A stretch of DNA of 64,000 bases from Mobiluncus porci (GTDB lineage Bacteria; Actinomycetota; Actinomycetes; Actinomycetales; Actinomycetaceae). The notes beneath the pieces were generated by a model. It searched no databases, was not told the origin of the DNA, and saw only the letters and a list, made by a program, of their open reading frames with translations. Made by a program: the position numbers and the translations under genes. Shown piece after piece: positions 18,121 to 26,857 of this stretch. Positions within the stretch are counted from its first letter, which is position 1; every line of letters starts with the position of its first letter. The stretch spans positions 1 through 64,000 of the forward strand of contig NZ_VUMY01000009.1 of NCBI RefSeq assembly GCF_009695935.1, written 5' to 3'.

Positions 18121-19425
18121 CTATTTCACTGATTTCACTCTGAGAATGGCGACAGCGCCAAGAACAAACCAAGCCGCGCAAACCCCGAAAAGAATCGAAT
18201 AACCGGTGTCGTGGTTGCTCACTAAACCGAGACTCGTCATCGCCAAAATTGGGGAAATCACTTGGGGGAGTGCGGCGGCGGTATTGAAAATTCCCAGGTC
18301 TCGACCGGTGTCATCCGAGGGCGGCAAAACCTGGGTCGTCAGGGCGAAGTGGACGGGAATGAAACAGCCGTGACCCACCCCGAGGAAAATCGAGGACACC
18401 AGTGCGGCTTCCCAACTGTGAAAGAATGCCAGAATCAGGGCAGACACGGCCATGAGGATACCGGAGACAATGATGAGGGGTTTGCGCTTGCCTTGATAGT
18501 CGGAGATGAGTCCAGCCATGACCGAAATCACCACGGTCAAGCCGGTAAAAATCCCCGAAAGAATCAATACGCCGTATTGCGGATTCGGGTGGTGAACCAC
18601 ATCCATGAGGTAATACAGCAGGTAGAGGGTGATAATTCCAAATGGGGTAAGCACCATGAGTCGCACAAACCAAGCCCAGAAGAAATCCGGATAGTTCCGC
18701 GGAGAAATCCAAAACCGAGAAAGGAATTTCGTCATGCGGTAGGACTCGTCTCGGTGAGAGACGTAGCGGTCGCGGGAGCGCCACAGGTAAGGAATGACCG
18801 ACACGCAAAGCAGGGTGATACAGGCCACGTACCCTATGACGATTCCTCCCGCCGCCACCGCCACACCGGTTCCCGCGAGGGCCCCCAGATTCTGGCCAGC
18901 CGCCATCCAGCCACTCATCTCCCCGCGTCTCTCCACTACGATGCGGTCATTGAGTGTGGCTGAAAGGGCCGCGAAGGCGGCATTTACTCCTGCTTGGACG
19001 AGCGCCCAGGAGAGAACCATGGCCCAAACCGACCAAGAAGCCGCTAGGAAAACCAGGCCGAAGACCCCGATGAGGGTTCCGCCCAAAACCCAGGGGGCGC
19101 GCCTGCCGTAGCGGGAAGTAGTGTGGTCAGACAAGGCTCCGAAGAAAGGATTGGAGACCATCGACACGAAAGCGCCAAAACCGGTGACAAGGGAAAGAAC
19201 CAGTTCCTTATCCGAGGGAGCGATGAAGGCTGCTTGGAGACCCAACAGGACTTGAATCGGCCCGAACCAGGCGGCATAGAAACCGATCTCTGCGAGAGTG
19301 ACTGCGGCGCGCCAAGATCCCTCGGGTTTCACCAAAGGTGCATGGATGTCCTCTTTGGCTTCAAAATACCCCTTGGGGATTTGCGAAATGTAGGGCGAAC
19401 CCGGTTCGTTCTCCTCTGTCCTCAT
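18121..19425 (-). CDS. Major facilitator superfamily transporter
   Basis: 434 residues with about 12 hydrophobic segments and the MFS loop motif between helices 2 and 3 (GALSDHTTSRYGRRAPWVLGG), repeated in weaker form in the second half (GLISDYQGKRKPLI). The motif and the short N-terminal tail fit sugar or sugar-derivative carriers, but the substrate cannot be assigned. It precedes the aldo/keto reductase in one transcription unit. The ATG at 19425 lacks a clear ribosome binding site. It is the last backbone gene before the foreign island. Confidence 0.85.
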   Translation of the reverse strand: MRTEENEPGSPYISQIPKGYFEAKEDIHAPLVKPEGSWRAAVTLAEIGFYAAWFGPIQVLLGLQAAFIAPSDKELVLSLVTGFGAFVSMVSNPFFGALSDHTTSRYGRRAPWVLGGTLIGVFGLVFLAASWSVWAMVLSWALVQAGVNAAFAALSATLNDRIVVERRGEMSGWMAAGQNLGALAGTGVAVAAGGIVIGYVACITLLCVSVIPYLWRSRDRYVSHRDESYRMTKFLSRFWISPRNYPDFFWAWFVRLMVLTPFGIITLYLLYYLMDVVHHPNPQYGVLILSGIFTGLTVVISVMAGLISDYQGKRKPLIIVSGILMAVSALILAFFHSWEAALVSSIFLGVGHGCFIPVHFALTTQVLPPSDDTGRDLGIFNTAAALPQVISPILAMTSLGLVSNHDTGYSILFGVCAAWFVLGAVAILRVKSVK

Positions 19426-19855
19426 GCGACACAGCTTACAGCCTCGTTTCGGGTTTTGATGGCTTTTGCTGTAAAAGGGAAGAGATTAGATTACAGCAGC
19501 CTCATTGAAGCGACTCGCAGTCACATTAATTAGGGATTATGCTGGGTGCGGTGGTATCGGCTGGTTAAGGAAACCTTTTATTCTTGATCTATTTCAGTGT
19601 ATTTGCAGCCGTGAATATCGGGAGGGGGCTAATCCAGTGATACTGATATTCAGGTGCCAGACAGTTCTTGCGGAATGCTTTCCCATACTCCTTTTGGGAA
19701 ACCACCTCCGACTGATCTGTTGTTGATGAATAAAAGTATCAGTAATGAGCCGCGTTACGCCAGAAACGTGACGGCTTGAAGATCATGACATAACGGACGT
19801 CTGCGTTGGCGTTGATGCTCTAAAGCGCCCGCTTTCAACTATTCATGTCCGGCTA
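19426..19855. other. Left junction of the foreign island, no gene seen
   Basis: These 430 bases between the backbone MFS gene and the first island gene hold no convincing coding sequence or tRNA. A small dyad (TTTCCCA 19679-19685 / TGGGAAA 19695-19701) is present. Neither a tRNA-derived attachment site nor a recombinase gene was found. The backbone composition appears to give way around 19.5 kb. Confidence 0.45.
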
Positions 19856-21022
19856 TTATTTGTTGCCTTTCGCCCGGTTGTGCGTCTTGCAGAGCATCTG
19901 ACAGTTCGACTCGTCGGTGGAACCGCCGTGGCTCCATGCCGTCACATGGTCGGCGTCCATCTCGTTCAGCTTATAGATACGCTTCGCGTTGTTGCCATCG
20001 CCAAGGGCACAAAGAGGACAGTTCGACACGCCCTTCACCTCGGCCTCTCTCGTCTGCCGGTCGTAAACGCGCTGCTTGGTCTTCTGGTCGAATACGCGCA
20101 CGTTGAGGAGCATCTTGTCCGTCTCGCCTCCAAGGACGTACTCGAAGATGCCTCGCTTGTTGGTGACCTGCGAGTCGTCCAGGAGGGCATTCACGCGCGC
20201 GGTGACGCTTGCCTTCGTGTACGCCTTCTGGTGGTACTTCTTGTACAGAGCCCCCCAATCCTGGCCGCACATCTCACTGCCCGTATAATCGAACACGGAA
20301 TCCACCCAGTCAATGACGGTATCAAAGTGATCCGTCAGCTGCCTGATGTCCTCGTCGTTGCGGTGCTTGGCCATGTAGTCGTCAATCTGCCCATCACTCA
20401 CCCAGTCGAGCGCCGTCTCCAGCACGGCCTGACGCTTTGGGTCGCCGCTGATGTATGTCTGCCACATACTCATCTTCGAGTTGGTGCTGTTCGAGAACAC
20501 CTCCTTGGCAAGGTTCACGAAGCTGCCGTGATACGCCGCGTTGCGAAGCTCCTGCTTGACGAGCGGAACACCAGCAATATTGATTGTCTCGAACCACGCC
20601 TCTATCTCAGAGGGCGTGCCCTCGCAAACATAGATAGTCAGGCGCGTGGCCGTAATCTTGTCCTGCTCGTCCTTGGCAAGGCTGTTGAAGTACTTCGGCT
20701 TGCCGTCGCGTTCCACAGCAAAGGGCCATGACTGGTTCACGAACCTCGCGAACGACGTGATGCGCTGCTGTCCGTCGAGGACCTCATACATGCCATCCGC
20801 GTTCCTCACGAAGTAGATGAGGCCGAGCGGGTATCCCTTAAGCAGGGAATCCACGACAGCGACGTCCTTCTTGCCATCACCATAGATATAGTTCCTCTGG
20901 TACTCGGGCTGTATGACGAGCTTGCCGTCAAGGCCAAACAGGCCCTTACCCTCGTTCTTATCGTATATGAATCCCTTGCATATATCACCAACCGTCCAGT
21001 CGGTCACAAGTGTCGTTTTCAT
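19856..21022 (-). CDS. DUF262 protein with C-terminal HNH endonuclease domain
   Basis: About 388 residues from ATG 21022; a TTG at 21028 is an alternative. The N-terminal DUF262 (ParB/GmrS-like NTPase) domain contains DGQQRITSFARFVNQ, and an HNH nuclease occupies the C-terminus: CPLC, then DADHVTAWSHGGSTDESN and MLCKTHNRAK. In GmrSD a DUF262 domain is joined to a DUF1524 nuclease to cut modified DNA; here a canonical Cys-containing HNH takes that place. Next to a DNA methyltransferase it is probably the restriction partner. Its start codon lies 2 bases past the stop of one alternative reading frame of the methyltransferase. Confidence 0.8.
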   Translation of the reverse strand: MKTTLVTDWTVGDICKGFIYDKNEGKGLFGLDGKLVIQPEYQRNYIYGDGKKDVAVVDSLLKGYPLGLIYFVRNADGMYEVLDGQQRITSFARFVNQSWPFAVERDGKPKYFNSLAKDEQDKITATRLTIYVCEGTPSEIEAWFETINIAGVPLVKQELRNAAYHGSFVNLAKEVFSNSTNSKMSMWQTYISGDPKRQAVLETALDWVSDGQIDDYMAKHRNDEDIRQLTDHFDTVIDWVDSVFDYTGSEMCGQDWGALYKKYHQKAYTKASVTARVNALLDDSQVTNKRGIFEYVLGGETDKMLLNVRVFDQKTKQRVYDRQTREAEVKGVSNCPLCALGDGNNAKRIYKLNEMDADHVTAWSHGGSTDESNCQMLCKTHNRAKGNK

Positions 21023-21024
21023 AA

Positions 21025-21264
21025 TCAATTAACTCCGTATCTTTTTCTAACCAACATCCTCACATAAGTTTTCTTTCCTTTAACTGTACAGTCGTTTATC
21101 AACCCGTTTTGTAAATTGGTGGCCAAAGGAAAGATGACCTCTACGGGAGTCTTTTGTGGATGATTGTTATTCTCGCGTAGGTAAGCCGCCCATTTATCTT
21201 TCCTTCGGCGTTCTTTATCATCCCCGGAATCGACGTTGTACAAGGATGCGAAAGTACGGTTGTA
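21025..21264 (-). other. Alternative long C-terminal tail of the methyltransferase (out of frame at present)
   Basis: Directly after the GA tract the -1-unit frame is open for 79 codons, from YNRTFASLYN to KKTYVRMLVRKRYGVN, and stops at 21025, two bases before the DUF262 gene start. Its segment GLINDCTVKGKKTYVRMLV parallels GMIKNAEGKINGRLTYARI of the present frame, which indicates a duplicated end module rather than chance. No separate ribosome binding site or start is needed. Confidence 0.65.
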
Positions 21265-22322
21265 CTCTCTCTCTCTCTCTCTCTCGTGAAGACTAGGTCT
21301 TTGCCGTCATCGCCCTTGCGGAACGCGACTATCTCGAACTGCTCAGGGTTGTACTTATCCATGAACGTGATGGGGACGCCCATCACCCCGTCATAGTCAG
21401 ACGGTATACACTCAGTGAACGGCACTTCTATGGCATCGTAGTTGTCGTAGTGCGGGTACTCTACCTTGCCGTAGTCCTTCTCAAGTTTCTTCCTCAGCTT
21501 CTTATTAAACTTGAGATTATGCGCCATGGTATCGAGCACTAGCTTCTCATGGCGTTTTCCATGGTCAACGTTCGTAAACCAGCACGCAGAAGCCAAACGT
21601 CCCATTACTACGCCATCAATTACCTTGTAAGCAGAGCCTTCTTTCTTGTTTTCGAGAAGCCATTGCTTGTAGTCGTCCGTAACATTGAAATACATGTCTT
21701 GATTCAGAGACTTGTAACCAAGCCACATCGTATTGTCTTGTAGATACGGGAAAACCTCTTTATACGTGATGGCGTTCATGTTTCCCAGAATTACGAACTT
21801 CTTGTCTGCTTCAAGAATCCACGCCAGGAACTCCCTAAACAAGGAAAACGGCGGGTTGGTGATGATGATGTCCGCTTCATCACGCAGCTTCTTGACCTCT
21901 TTGCTTCTGAAGTCGCCGTCGCCCTCAAGATATCCGGAAAACTCGATGTCATCCGTATCCACAGTGCCATCGCCGTCTGTGTCGCTCGTCAGCGTGAACA
22001 ACTTGCCATGTGTCTTGTGCTTCTCCTCGTCATAAAGCGGGGAGTTCAACTCGAAAGGGGTCATCTGCCGGTTGCCCGCCCCTTTGGCGTACGACGTTGA
22101 AATCAGCTTCTTCAGTCCCAATCGCGTGAAGTTCGCCGCAAAGTACTTCGTGAAGTTCGACCACTCCGGGTCATCGCACGGCAACAGTATCGTCTTGCCC
22201 CTGAACACGTCCGGGTCGTATTCCACGTAGGCGTTCATTTCCGCCTCTATGTCGCTGTACTGGGTGTAGAACTCGTCGTTCTTGGCCTTTCTTGCCGACC
22301 CCAAACTTGAATTATCTGCCAT
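21141..22322 (-). CDS. EcoRI-family adenine-specific DNA methyltransferase with phase-variable C-terminus
   Basis: 393 residues in the present frame. The start MADNSSLGSARKAKNDEFYT and the catalytic IITNPPFSLF motif (about residue 155) fit the EcoRI-type N6-adenine methyltransferase family. Near residue 340 the gene runs through a GA dinucleotide tract (21265-21285), read as Arg-Glu repeats. The present frame then adds 40 residues ending in INGRLTYARITI and stops at 21141. The other two frames after the tract are also open and end in similar motifs. The start has GAGGT upstream. It probably protects host DNA from the DUF262-HNH protein. Confidence 0.8.
   Translation of the reverse strand: MADNSSLGSARKAKNDEFYTQYSDIEAEMNAYVEYDPDVFRGKTILLPCDDPEWSNFTKYFAANFTRLGLKKLISTSYAKGAGNRQMTPFELNSPLYDEEKHKTHGKLFTLTSDTDGDGTVDTDDIEFSGYLEGDGDFRSKEVKKLRDEADIIITNPPFSLFREFLAWILEADKKFVILGNMNAITYKEVFPYLQDNTMWLGYKSLNQDMYFNVTDDYKQWLLENKKEGSAYKVIDGVVMGRLASACWFTNVDHGKRHEKLVLDTMAHNLKFNKKLRKKLEKDYGKVEYPHYDNYDAIEVPFTECIPSDYDGVMGVPITFMDKYNPEQFEIVAFRKGDDGKDLVFTRERERESTTVLSHPCTTSIPGMIKNAEGKINGRLTYARITIIHKRLP
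21265..21285 (-). repeat. (GA)10 simple sequence repeat inside the methyltransferase gene
   Basis: The minus strand reads ten GA units plus a G. Slipped-strand loss or gain of one unit would move translation into another frame. One unit less gives a long tail stopping at 21025; one unit more gives a 15-residue tail stopping at 21218. Such intragenic dinucleotide tracts are the classic substrate for phase variation of methyltransferases. Confidence 0.85.
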
Positions 22323-22742
22323 TACTCTTTACCTCGCTTATCGTAATATCCCTGATTTTCAAGAAAATGGGCTGGCAGCTTCCTTACCACGAGAGGTGCC
22401 CTCCATTCCTTTGTCACAAACGGGACGCAGATGTACTAGACCATTTTGCGGGATAAAAGACATACTGTCTCCACATGGCTCGATTGCTCCAGATTGATGT
22501 CAACACTCCGCCGGATTGAGCCGTTCGTTCGCGGGAATATATCAATGGCTTTTTTCGACCTCAAAATAGCCATTTTTTCGACCGCGCTCGTATGCGGAAA
22601 CAGGTCGATGTGGTTGTCCCTACTTATAATATGGAACCGGGCATACTTTGCCGACCGTCTCAAGTCTATGCTCTGAGGGAACAAGTCCGAAATCCCATCG
22701 CCTCAACTTAATAACGCCTATGTTATAGCAGCTTCACACCAT
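22323..22742. other. Gap between two defence modules, holding rlmD-like relic
   Basis: No intact gene is seen in these 420 bases. The minus strand contains a stretch of open frame (22436-22684) with two pieces resembling the C-terminus of 23S rRNA methyltransferases of the RlmD/RumA family; the pieces are listed separately. Promoter elements for the EcoRI-family methyltransferase are expected here but not clear. Confidence 0.5.
22436..22615 (-). pseudogene. Degenerate rlmD/rumA 3'-end relic, probable old attachment site
   Basis: The minus strand encodes NHIDLFPHTSAVEKMAIL (around 22565-22620) and further on SSHVETVCLLSRK (around 22440-22485). Intact RlmD proteins end in a segment of the form DMFPHTxHVETVVLMSK, and the rlmD gene bordering this island (50878) ends that way. 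Only the last 15-20 codons are represented, in two partial copies, which is what a mobile element that targets the 3' end of rumA leaves behind. The spelling VCLLSRK is of Firmicutes type, unlike the local gene. Confidence 0.6.
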
Positions 22743-23744
22743 TCATTCATCAGTTTTGGGTACAGGGATATATACCATTTTCAGCGGGATCATCTTTCTG
22801 TATTTCTCACTTAATTCTTCATAGTACTTGAGAATAAGGTCGACCAGCTCCGTTCCGTTTATGCCTCGGATGATTGGCGTGCTATCCAGATACTTCTGGG
22901 CATTTTTCGTGTAATTGGAAAGCGTAACGAACAAACCATAATCACCCTCGCGCATTGCGCCTTTGAGGGACTGTATGGTGGTTTCTTTAATGTCACTGTC
23001 TTGGCTCTTAACCTGCACAAGAATACGAGGAGGCAGCTCATCCTTATATGCTGTGATATCAATGCCGCTGTCACCACCCTGTGGAGATACGGTTGTCCGG
23101 TACCCCATCGCCCGAAGCAGGTCAGCCACAAACGCTTCCAGATCATACCCTTTCAGCTGGCGACTCAGCTCTTTTAGAATAAAGTCCTTTGTACTTTCAA
23201 CGATATCCTCTGCGGTCGCCCCGACACTTTCATCCTCTGAATCTTCAGCTGTTATTGTTTTCTTGAAGTCCTTATCAAGTGCTGATAAAAACTCGTCAGC
23301 ATAATTCTTCACTGAAAAGAAAGACATCGCAGAACCGACTTCATATAACGCACCCTGCGAAAAGCTGAGACGTGGTATATGCTTGAGCCACTTTACTTTT
23401 CTACGCTGTACATACTCGCCGTCATTGTCTTCAAAGAAGTAATCACCTTCAACCGTTCCAATATTTATCTTCCTATCAGTTTTGGACGGAAATACCACAT
23501 AATCGCCGATCTGCACCTCATGGATAAACCTGTAGAGCATACCGGCACCATTTGCAATTTGGCCTTTCTTAGCATCCGGGTAAGCCTCTATATAATGAGC
23601 CTTAAAAGCATCTCGGTTTGCCTCGACCTTTGAAAGATCACCAAAATCTCTCCACCCAATTGCGATTAAGTCTTTATTCAGGAAAAGGCTATCGTTCTGA
23701 GTATGAATGCCCCAGACTTTTCTTTCTTCGTTATTTCCGTCCAT
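22743..23744 (-). CDS. Mrr-like restriction endonuclease with N-terminal PUA/EVE-like domain
   Basis: About 333 residues from ATG 23744, which has GGAGG upstream. The N-terminus (VWGIHTQNDSLFLNKDLIAIGW, then GDYVVFPSKTDRKINIGTV) resembles the EVE/PUA-like modules fused to Mrr nucleases that sense modified bases. The C-terminal half has the Mrr catalytic core: LEAFVADLLRAMGY, GGDSGIDITAY (catalytic Asp) and ILVQVKSQ (QxK). It is the last gene of the long minus-strand operon. A type IV (modified-DNA) restriction role is likely, or it may serve the neighbouring methyltransferase. Confidence 0.82.
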   Translation of the reverse strand: MDGNNEERKVWGIHTQNDSLFLNKDLIAIGWRDFGDLSKVEANRDAFKAHYIEAYPDAKKGQIANGAGMLYRFIHEVQIGDYVVFPSKTDRKINIGTVEGDYFFEDNDGEYVQRRKVKWLKHIPRLSFSQGALYEVGSAMSFFSVKNYADEFLSALDKDFKKTITAEDSEDESVGATAEDIVESTKDFILKELSRQLKGYDLEAFVADLLRAMGYRTTVSPQGGDSGIDITAYKDELPPRILVQVKSQDSDIKETTIQSLKGAMREGDYGLFVTLSNYTKNAQKYLDSTPIIRGINGTELVDLILKYYEELSEKYRKMIPLKMVYIPVPKTDE

Positions 23745-23782
23745 ACCTAACCTCCAATTTAACACCAGAACTCACTGGCTTT

Positions 23783-26700
23783 TTATTTCATTACCTTCTC
23801 CAGTAAGGACTTGTAGCTGTCGACTACGTCGTAAACCACATTCCCATTGGAGATGGCCTTAAAGTGCTCCCTCGCGCAGTGAATCTTCGACTCCTCAATC
23901 AAACGCAGCTGCATAGAACTCATGGAGCCTTTCGTCTCTGCCACGAAATATATGTGCTTTACCTTGCCCTCATAGAAAGCAATCGCCCAGTCAGGATTAT
24001 AGTGACCAACCGGAGTGGAAATATAGAATCCATCAGGCAGTTTCACGTAAACCGCAACGTCAGTGTTCGTATCAAGGTCTGTCGCAAAGTCACGCTCGTT
24101 CGATGAATCGTAAACGATATGATCGTAAAGATGCTTCTTTGCCTTCATCGCATTTACGCCCAGCTTGCCCTTGATAGTAGGATCAGTGAAAACGTCCATG
24201 CCATAATGCTCATCAAGTACATCGTAGGTTATGTGCTCGATTATTGCTGTGGCTTTCTCGTCGTTGATAAGAGCCGCGGCCTTAACGATAAACTCTTCCG
24301 GATTGTCTTTAAACTGATCAAACACGTGCGGCTGGATACCCTGAAGGATAGCAATAACTGCTTTACGGGTAAGACCTGTCTCATCTACCAATTTTCCGAT
24401 GAGGTCATATTTTACATTCGAGTTTGCCGTGATGGTCACACCGTAGCTGGCCGACTCTTCTTTTACAAAGGATGCTCCGGAAATCAGTTCATCTTTCGAC
24501 TTGATATTATCCATCGCGCCGGATTCGACCCGGAAGTAAATCTTTGACACACGCAGTTTGGCATCAAGTGATGCTATGGACTTTTTGATTAGCTCATCGG
24601 TATCAAAGTCTACCACGTATACCGATTTGGAATTAATCTTTGACCACAGAGCTTTGAACTCCGGCATTGCCAGCTTGTCTTCATCGACCTGAAGCTCGAC
24701 ATTATTGCTGCGGGCATTTTCAGGCTGCATGCTGCGGGCATCATAAATGGAATCAACAATCTCAATAACAGAGGCTGCGGAATCTGCTACTTCCTCTGCG
24801 ACCTTGATTTCTCCGTTTGCCTTATCCTCGTAATATTTATCTGTCAGGACGCCTTTACGGTCGATGTAACCGTTGACGATCATGTCGTAGTGAATTGCGG
24901 AAGCAGTATCCTGATCGATAACCTGCTCGTTACCCTTATCATCTTTGATGACCTTGCCGACAAAGAGATCAACTGTAACAGCACGCGGTCTGTCAGCAAC
25001 AGCGTCAGCCATTTCGGTCTGCAACCCTTTGGCAAAAGAATCGTAACTCTCACTGGCAATGACTGTCAGAACATTTATGTTGTGTACGTCGTTTCCGAGT
25101 GCATTGGTATCCATACGTTCACCATCCTGATTAACGCACAGACGCAGGCCACGACCTACTTCCTGACGCTTACGAACATCGCTGCTGGACTGCTTCAATG
25201 TGCAAATCTGAAATACGTTAGGATTGTCCCATCCTTCGCGCAGAGCAGAATGCGAGAAAATAAAACGTACCGGCGACTTTTTCGGATCTCGGTCAAGAAG
25301 CAACTCCTTATTCTTCATGATCAGTTCATAAGCGCTGACATCATCCGAGGTGGTCTCCTTACGACCGACCTTGGAGTTAATCATCTTGCCTTTACCGTCT
25401 ACTGAAAAATATCCGGCATGAGTCTTGGACGCCTTAATACTGTTCAGGTATTTTATGTAGTCATCTTCACCGATTGAAAGCTGCAGGTTGCTGATGACGT
25501 CTTCATATTCTTCCTCGAACATCGTCGCGTATTTACCGTTCACCGGCTGACCGGCAGCGTCATATTCACGGTAATTTGCCACTTCATCAATGAAGAACAG
25601 CGACAATACCTTGATGCCTTTATAGAAGAGCTGACGTTCCCTCTGAATATGCGAAAGGATGGTCTCTCTAATCTGGATACGACGCAGCTGGTCTTCATCG
25701 ACCGCACCCATCACATCACCGGCGTAAATCTTGATACCGTTCAGGAATTCCACTGAGTCATCACGGCCATCAATCTGCTTAACCACAAAGCCATTTTTAT
25801 ATTCTTCCAGCCCGCCGGAATAGTCGTAGAGATTATCGCCGATTTTTACTACGCGGCTCTTTTTCTTTGGAGTGCCGCTGGCCATCTTGACTTCAAACTG
25901 AAGCGTCGCGGTCGGATCACCCTTGGAAAGATTCAGACCTTCCAGATAGAGATAGCTGTCCGTAGCCGTGCTGCCGGTCTCTGTGATACCCTTAACGGCG
26001 ATCTTCTTAACCAGACGCTTGTTGTATGCCTCCATCGCGTCCAAACGATAAATCATGTTAAAAATGCTGTCTGACTTATGCGTAGCGGAATAGCGGAGCG
26101 TCAACAACGGCTGGAACTCTTTCAAGCGTTCCTTTGTCTGCTTACCTTCAACAGACTGCGGCTCATCAATGATCAGAATCGGATTCGTCTTAGCAATAAT
26201 GTCAATCGGCCTGCGGGAACGGAACTCGTCCAGCTTCATATAAATACGCCTTGCGTCTTTGCCCTTGGCATTAAACGCCTGCGAATTGATAATCATAACA
26301 TTAATCGAGCTGTCGGAGGCAAAACGGTCTATCTCTGTAAGCTGCGTAGAATTGTAGATAAAGAAGCGGATCTTCTTTCCATACTCTTCCGCGAAGTGCT
26401 CCTGCGTCATCTGGAATGACTTGTACACGCCTTCACGGATAGCGATGCTCGGTACTACTATAATGAACTTGCTCCAGCCGTAGGCTCGGTTCAGCTCGTA
26501 CATAGTTTTGATGTACGTATAGGTCTTGCCGACACCTGTCTCCATCTCAATGGTGAGATTAAAACCGTCGCTGCGCCCTTCCAGCTTTGACGAAGGCTGG
26601 ATCTGATTTGTTCGCTGAATTTTCTGTATATGTTCCAGAATAAGATGGTCGGAAAGTTCCGGCACAATCTTCTGGTTACTCCAACCGGTATAATCCCGTT

Positions 26701-26842
26701 CCTCATTTATTCCAATCTGAAATGTTCCGGTTCCTCGATCCATCATATAGGAAGGCGTCAGATACGGCTGACCTGCAAATACATCGACGACGGCCTTGGC
26801 AGCATCAGCTTGGAATTTTTGATGTTTGTATTGTATCCTCAT
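23783..26842 (-). CDS. Type III restriction enzyme Res subunit (DEAD-like helicase-nuclease)
   Basis: 1019 residues. Walker A is METGVGKTYTYIK (about residue 120) and Walker B LIIDEPQSV, the DEPQ variant typical of Res. Helicase motif VI lies in RQEVGRGLRLCVN. At the C-terminus PDWAIAFYEG and YFVAETKGS form the PD-(D/E)xK nuclease core. It pairs with the Mod gene immediately upstream (15-base gap, AAGGAGG at the start). Type III enzymes translocate and cut about 25 bp from unmodified head-to-head sites. All key motifs look intact. Confidence 0.93.
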   Translation of the reverse strand: MRIQYKHQKFQADAAKAVVDVFAGQPYLTPSYMMDRGTGTFQIGINEERDYTGWSNQKIVPELSDHLILEHIQKIQRTNQIQPSSKLEGRSDGFNLTIEMETGVGKTYTYIKTMYELNRAYGWSKFIIVVPSIAIREGVYKSFQMTQEHFAEEYGKKIRFFIYNSTQLTEIDRFASDSSINVMIINSQAFNAKGKDARRIYMKLDEFRSRRPIDIIAKTNPILIIDEPQSVEGKQTKERLKEFQPLLTLRYSATHKSDSIFNMIYRLDAMEAYNKRLVKKIAVKGITETGSTATDSYLYLEGLNLSKGDPTATLQFEVKMASGTPKKKSRVVKIGDNLYDYSGGLEEYKNGFVVKQIDGRDDSVEFLNGIKIYAGDVMGAVDEDQLRRIQIRETILSHIQRERQLFYKGIKVLSLFFIDEVANYREYDAAGQPVNGKYATMFEEEYEDVISNLQLSIGEDDYIKYLNSIKASKTHAGYFSVDGKGKMINSKVGRKETTSDDVSAYELIMKNKELLLDRDPKKSPVRFIFSHSALREGWDNPNVFQICTLKQSSSDVRKRQEVGRGLRLCVNQDGERMDTNALGNDVHNINVLTVIASESYDSFAKGLQTEMADAVADRPRAVTVDLFVGKVIKDDKGNEQVIDQDTASAIHYDMIVNGYIDRKGVLTDKYYEDKANGEIKVAEEVADSAASVIEIVDSIYDARSMQPENARSNNVELQVDEDKLAMPEFKALWSKINSKSVYVVDFDTDELIKKSIASLDAKLRVSKIYFRVESGAMDNIKSKDELISGASFVKEESASYGVTITANSNVKYDLIGKLVDETGLTRKAVIAILQGIQPHVFDQFKDNPEEFIVKAAALINDEKATAIIEHITYDVLDEHYGMDVFTDPTIKGKLGVNAMKAKKHLYDHIVYDSSNERDFATDLDTNTDVAVYVKLPDGFYISTPVGHYNPDWAIAFYEGKVKHIYFVAETKGSMSSMQLRLIEESKIHCAREHFKAISNGNVVYDVVDSYKSLLEKVMK

Positions 26843-26857
26843 GCGGATGCTACCTCC

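Noticed and set aside
19505-19726. Open frame of 73 codons at the left island junction
   Set aside because: No ribosome binding site, composition unlike neighbours and no recognisable similarity; probably chance.
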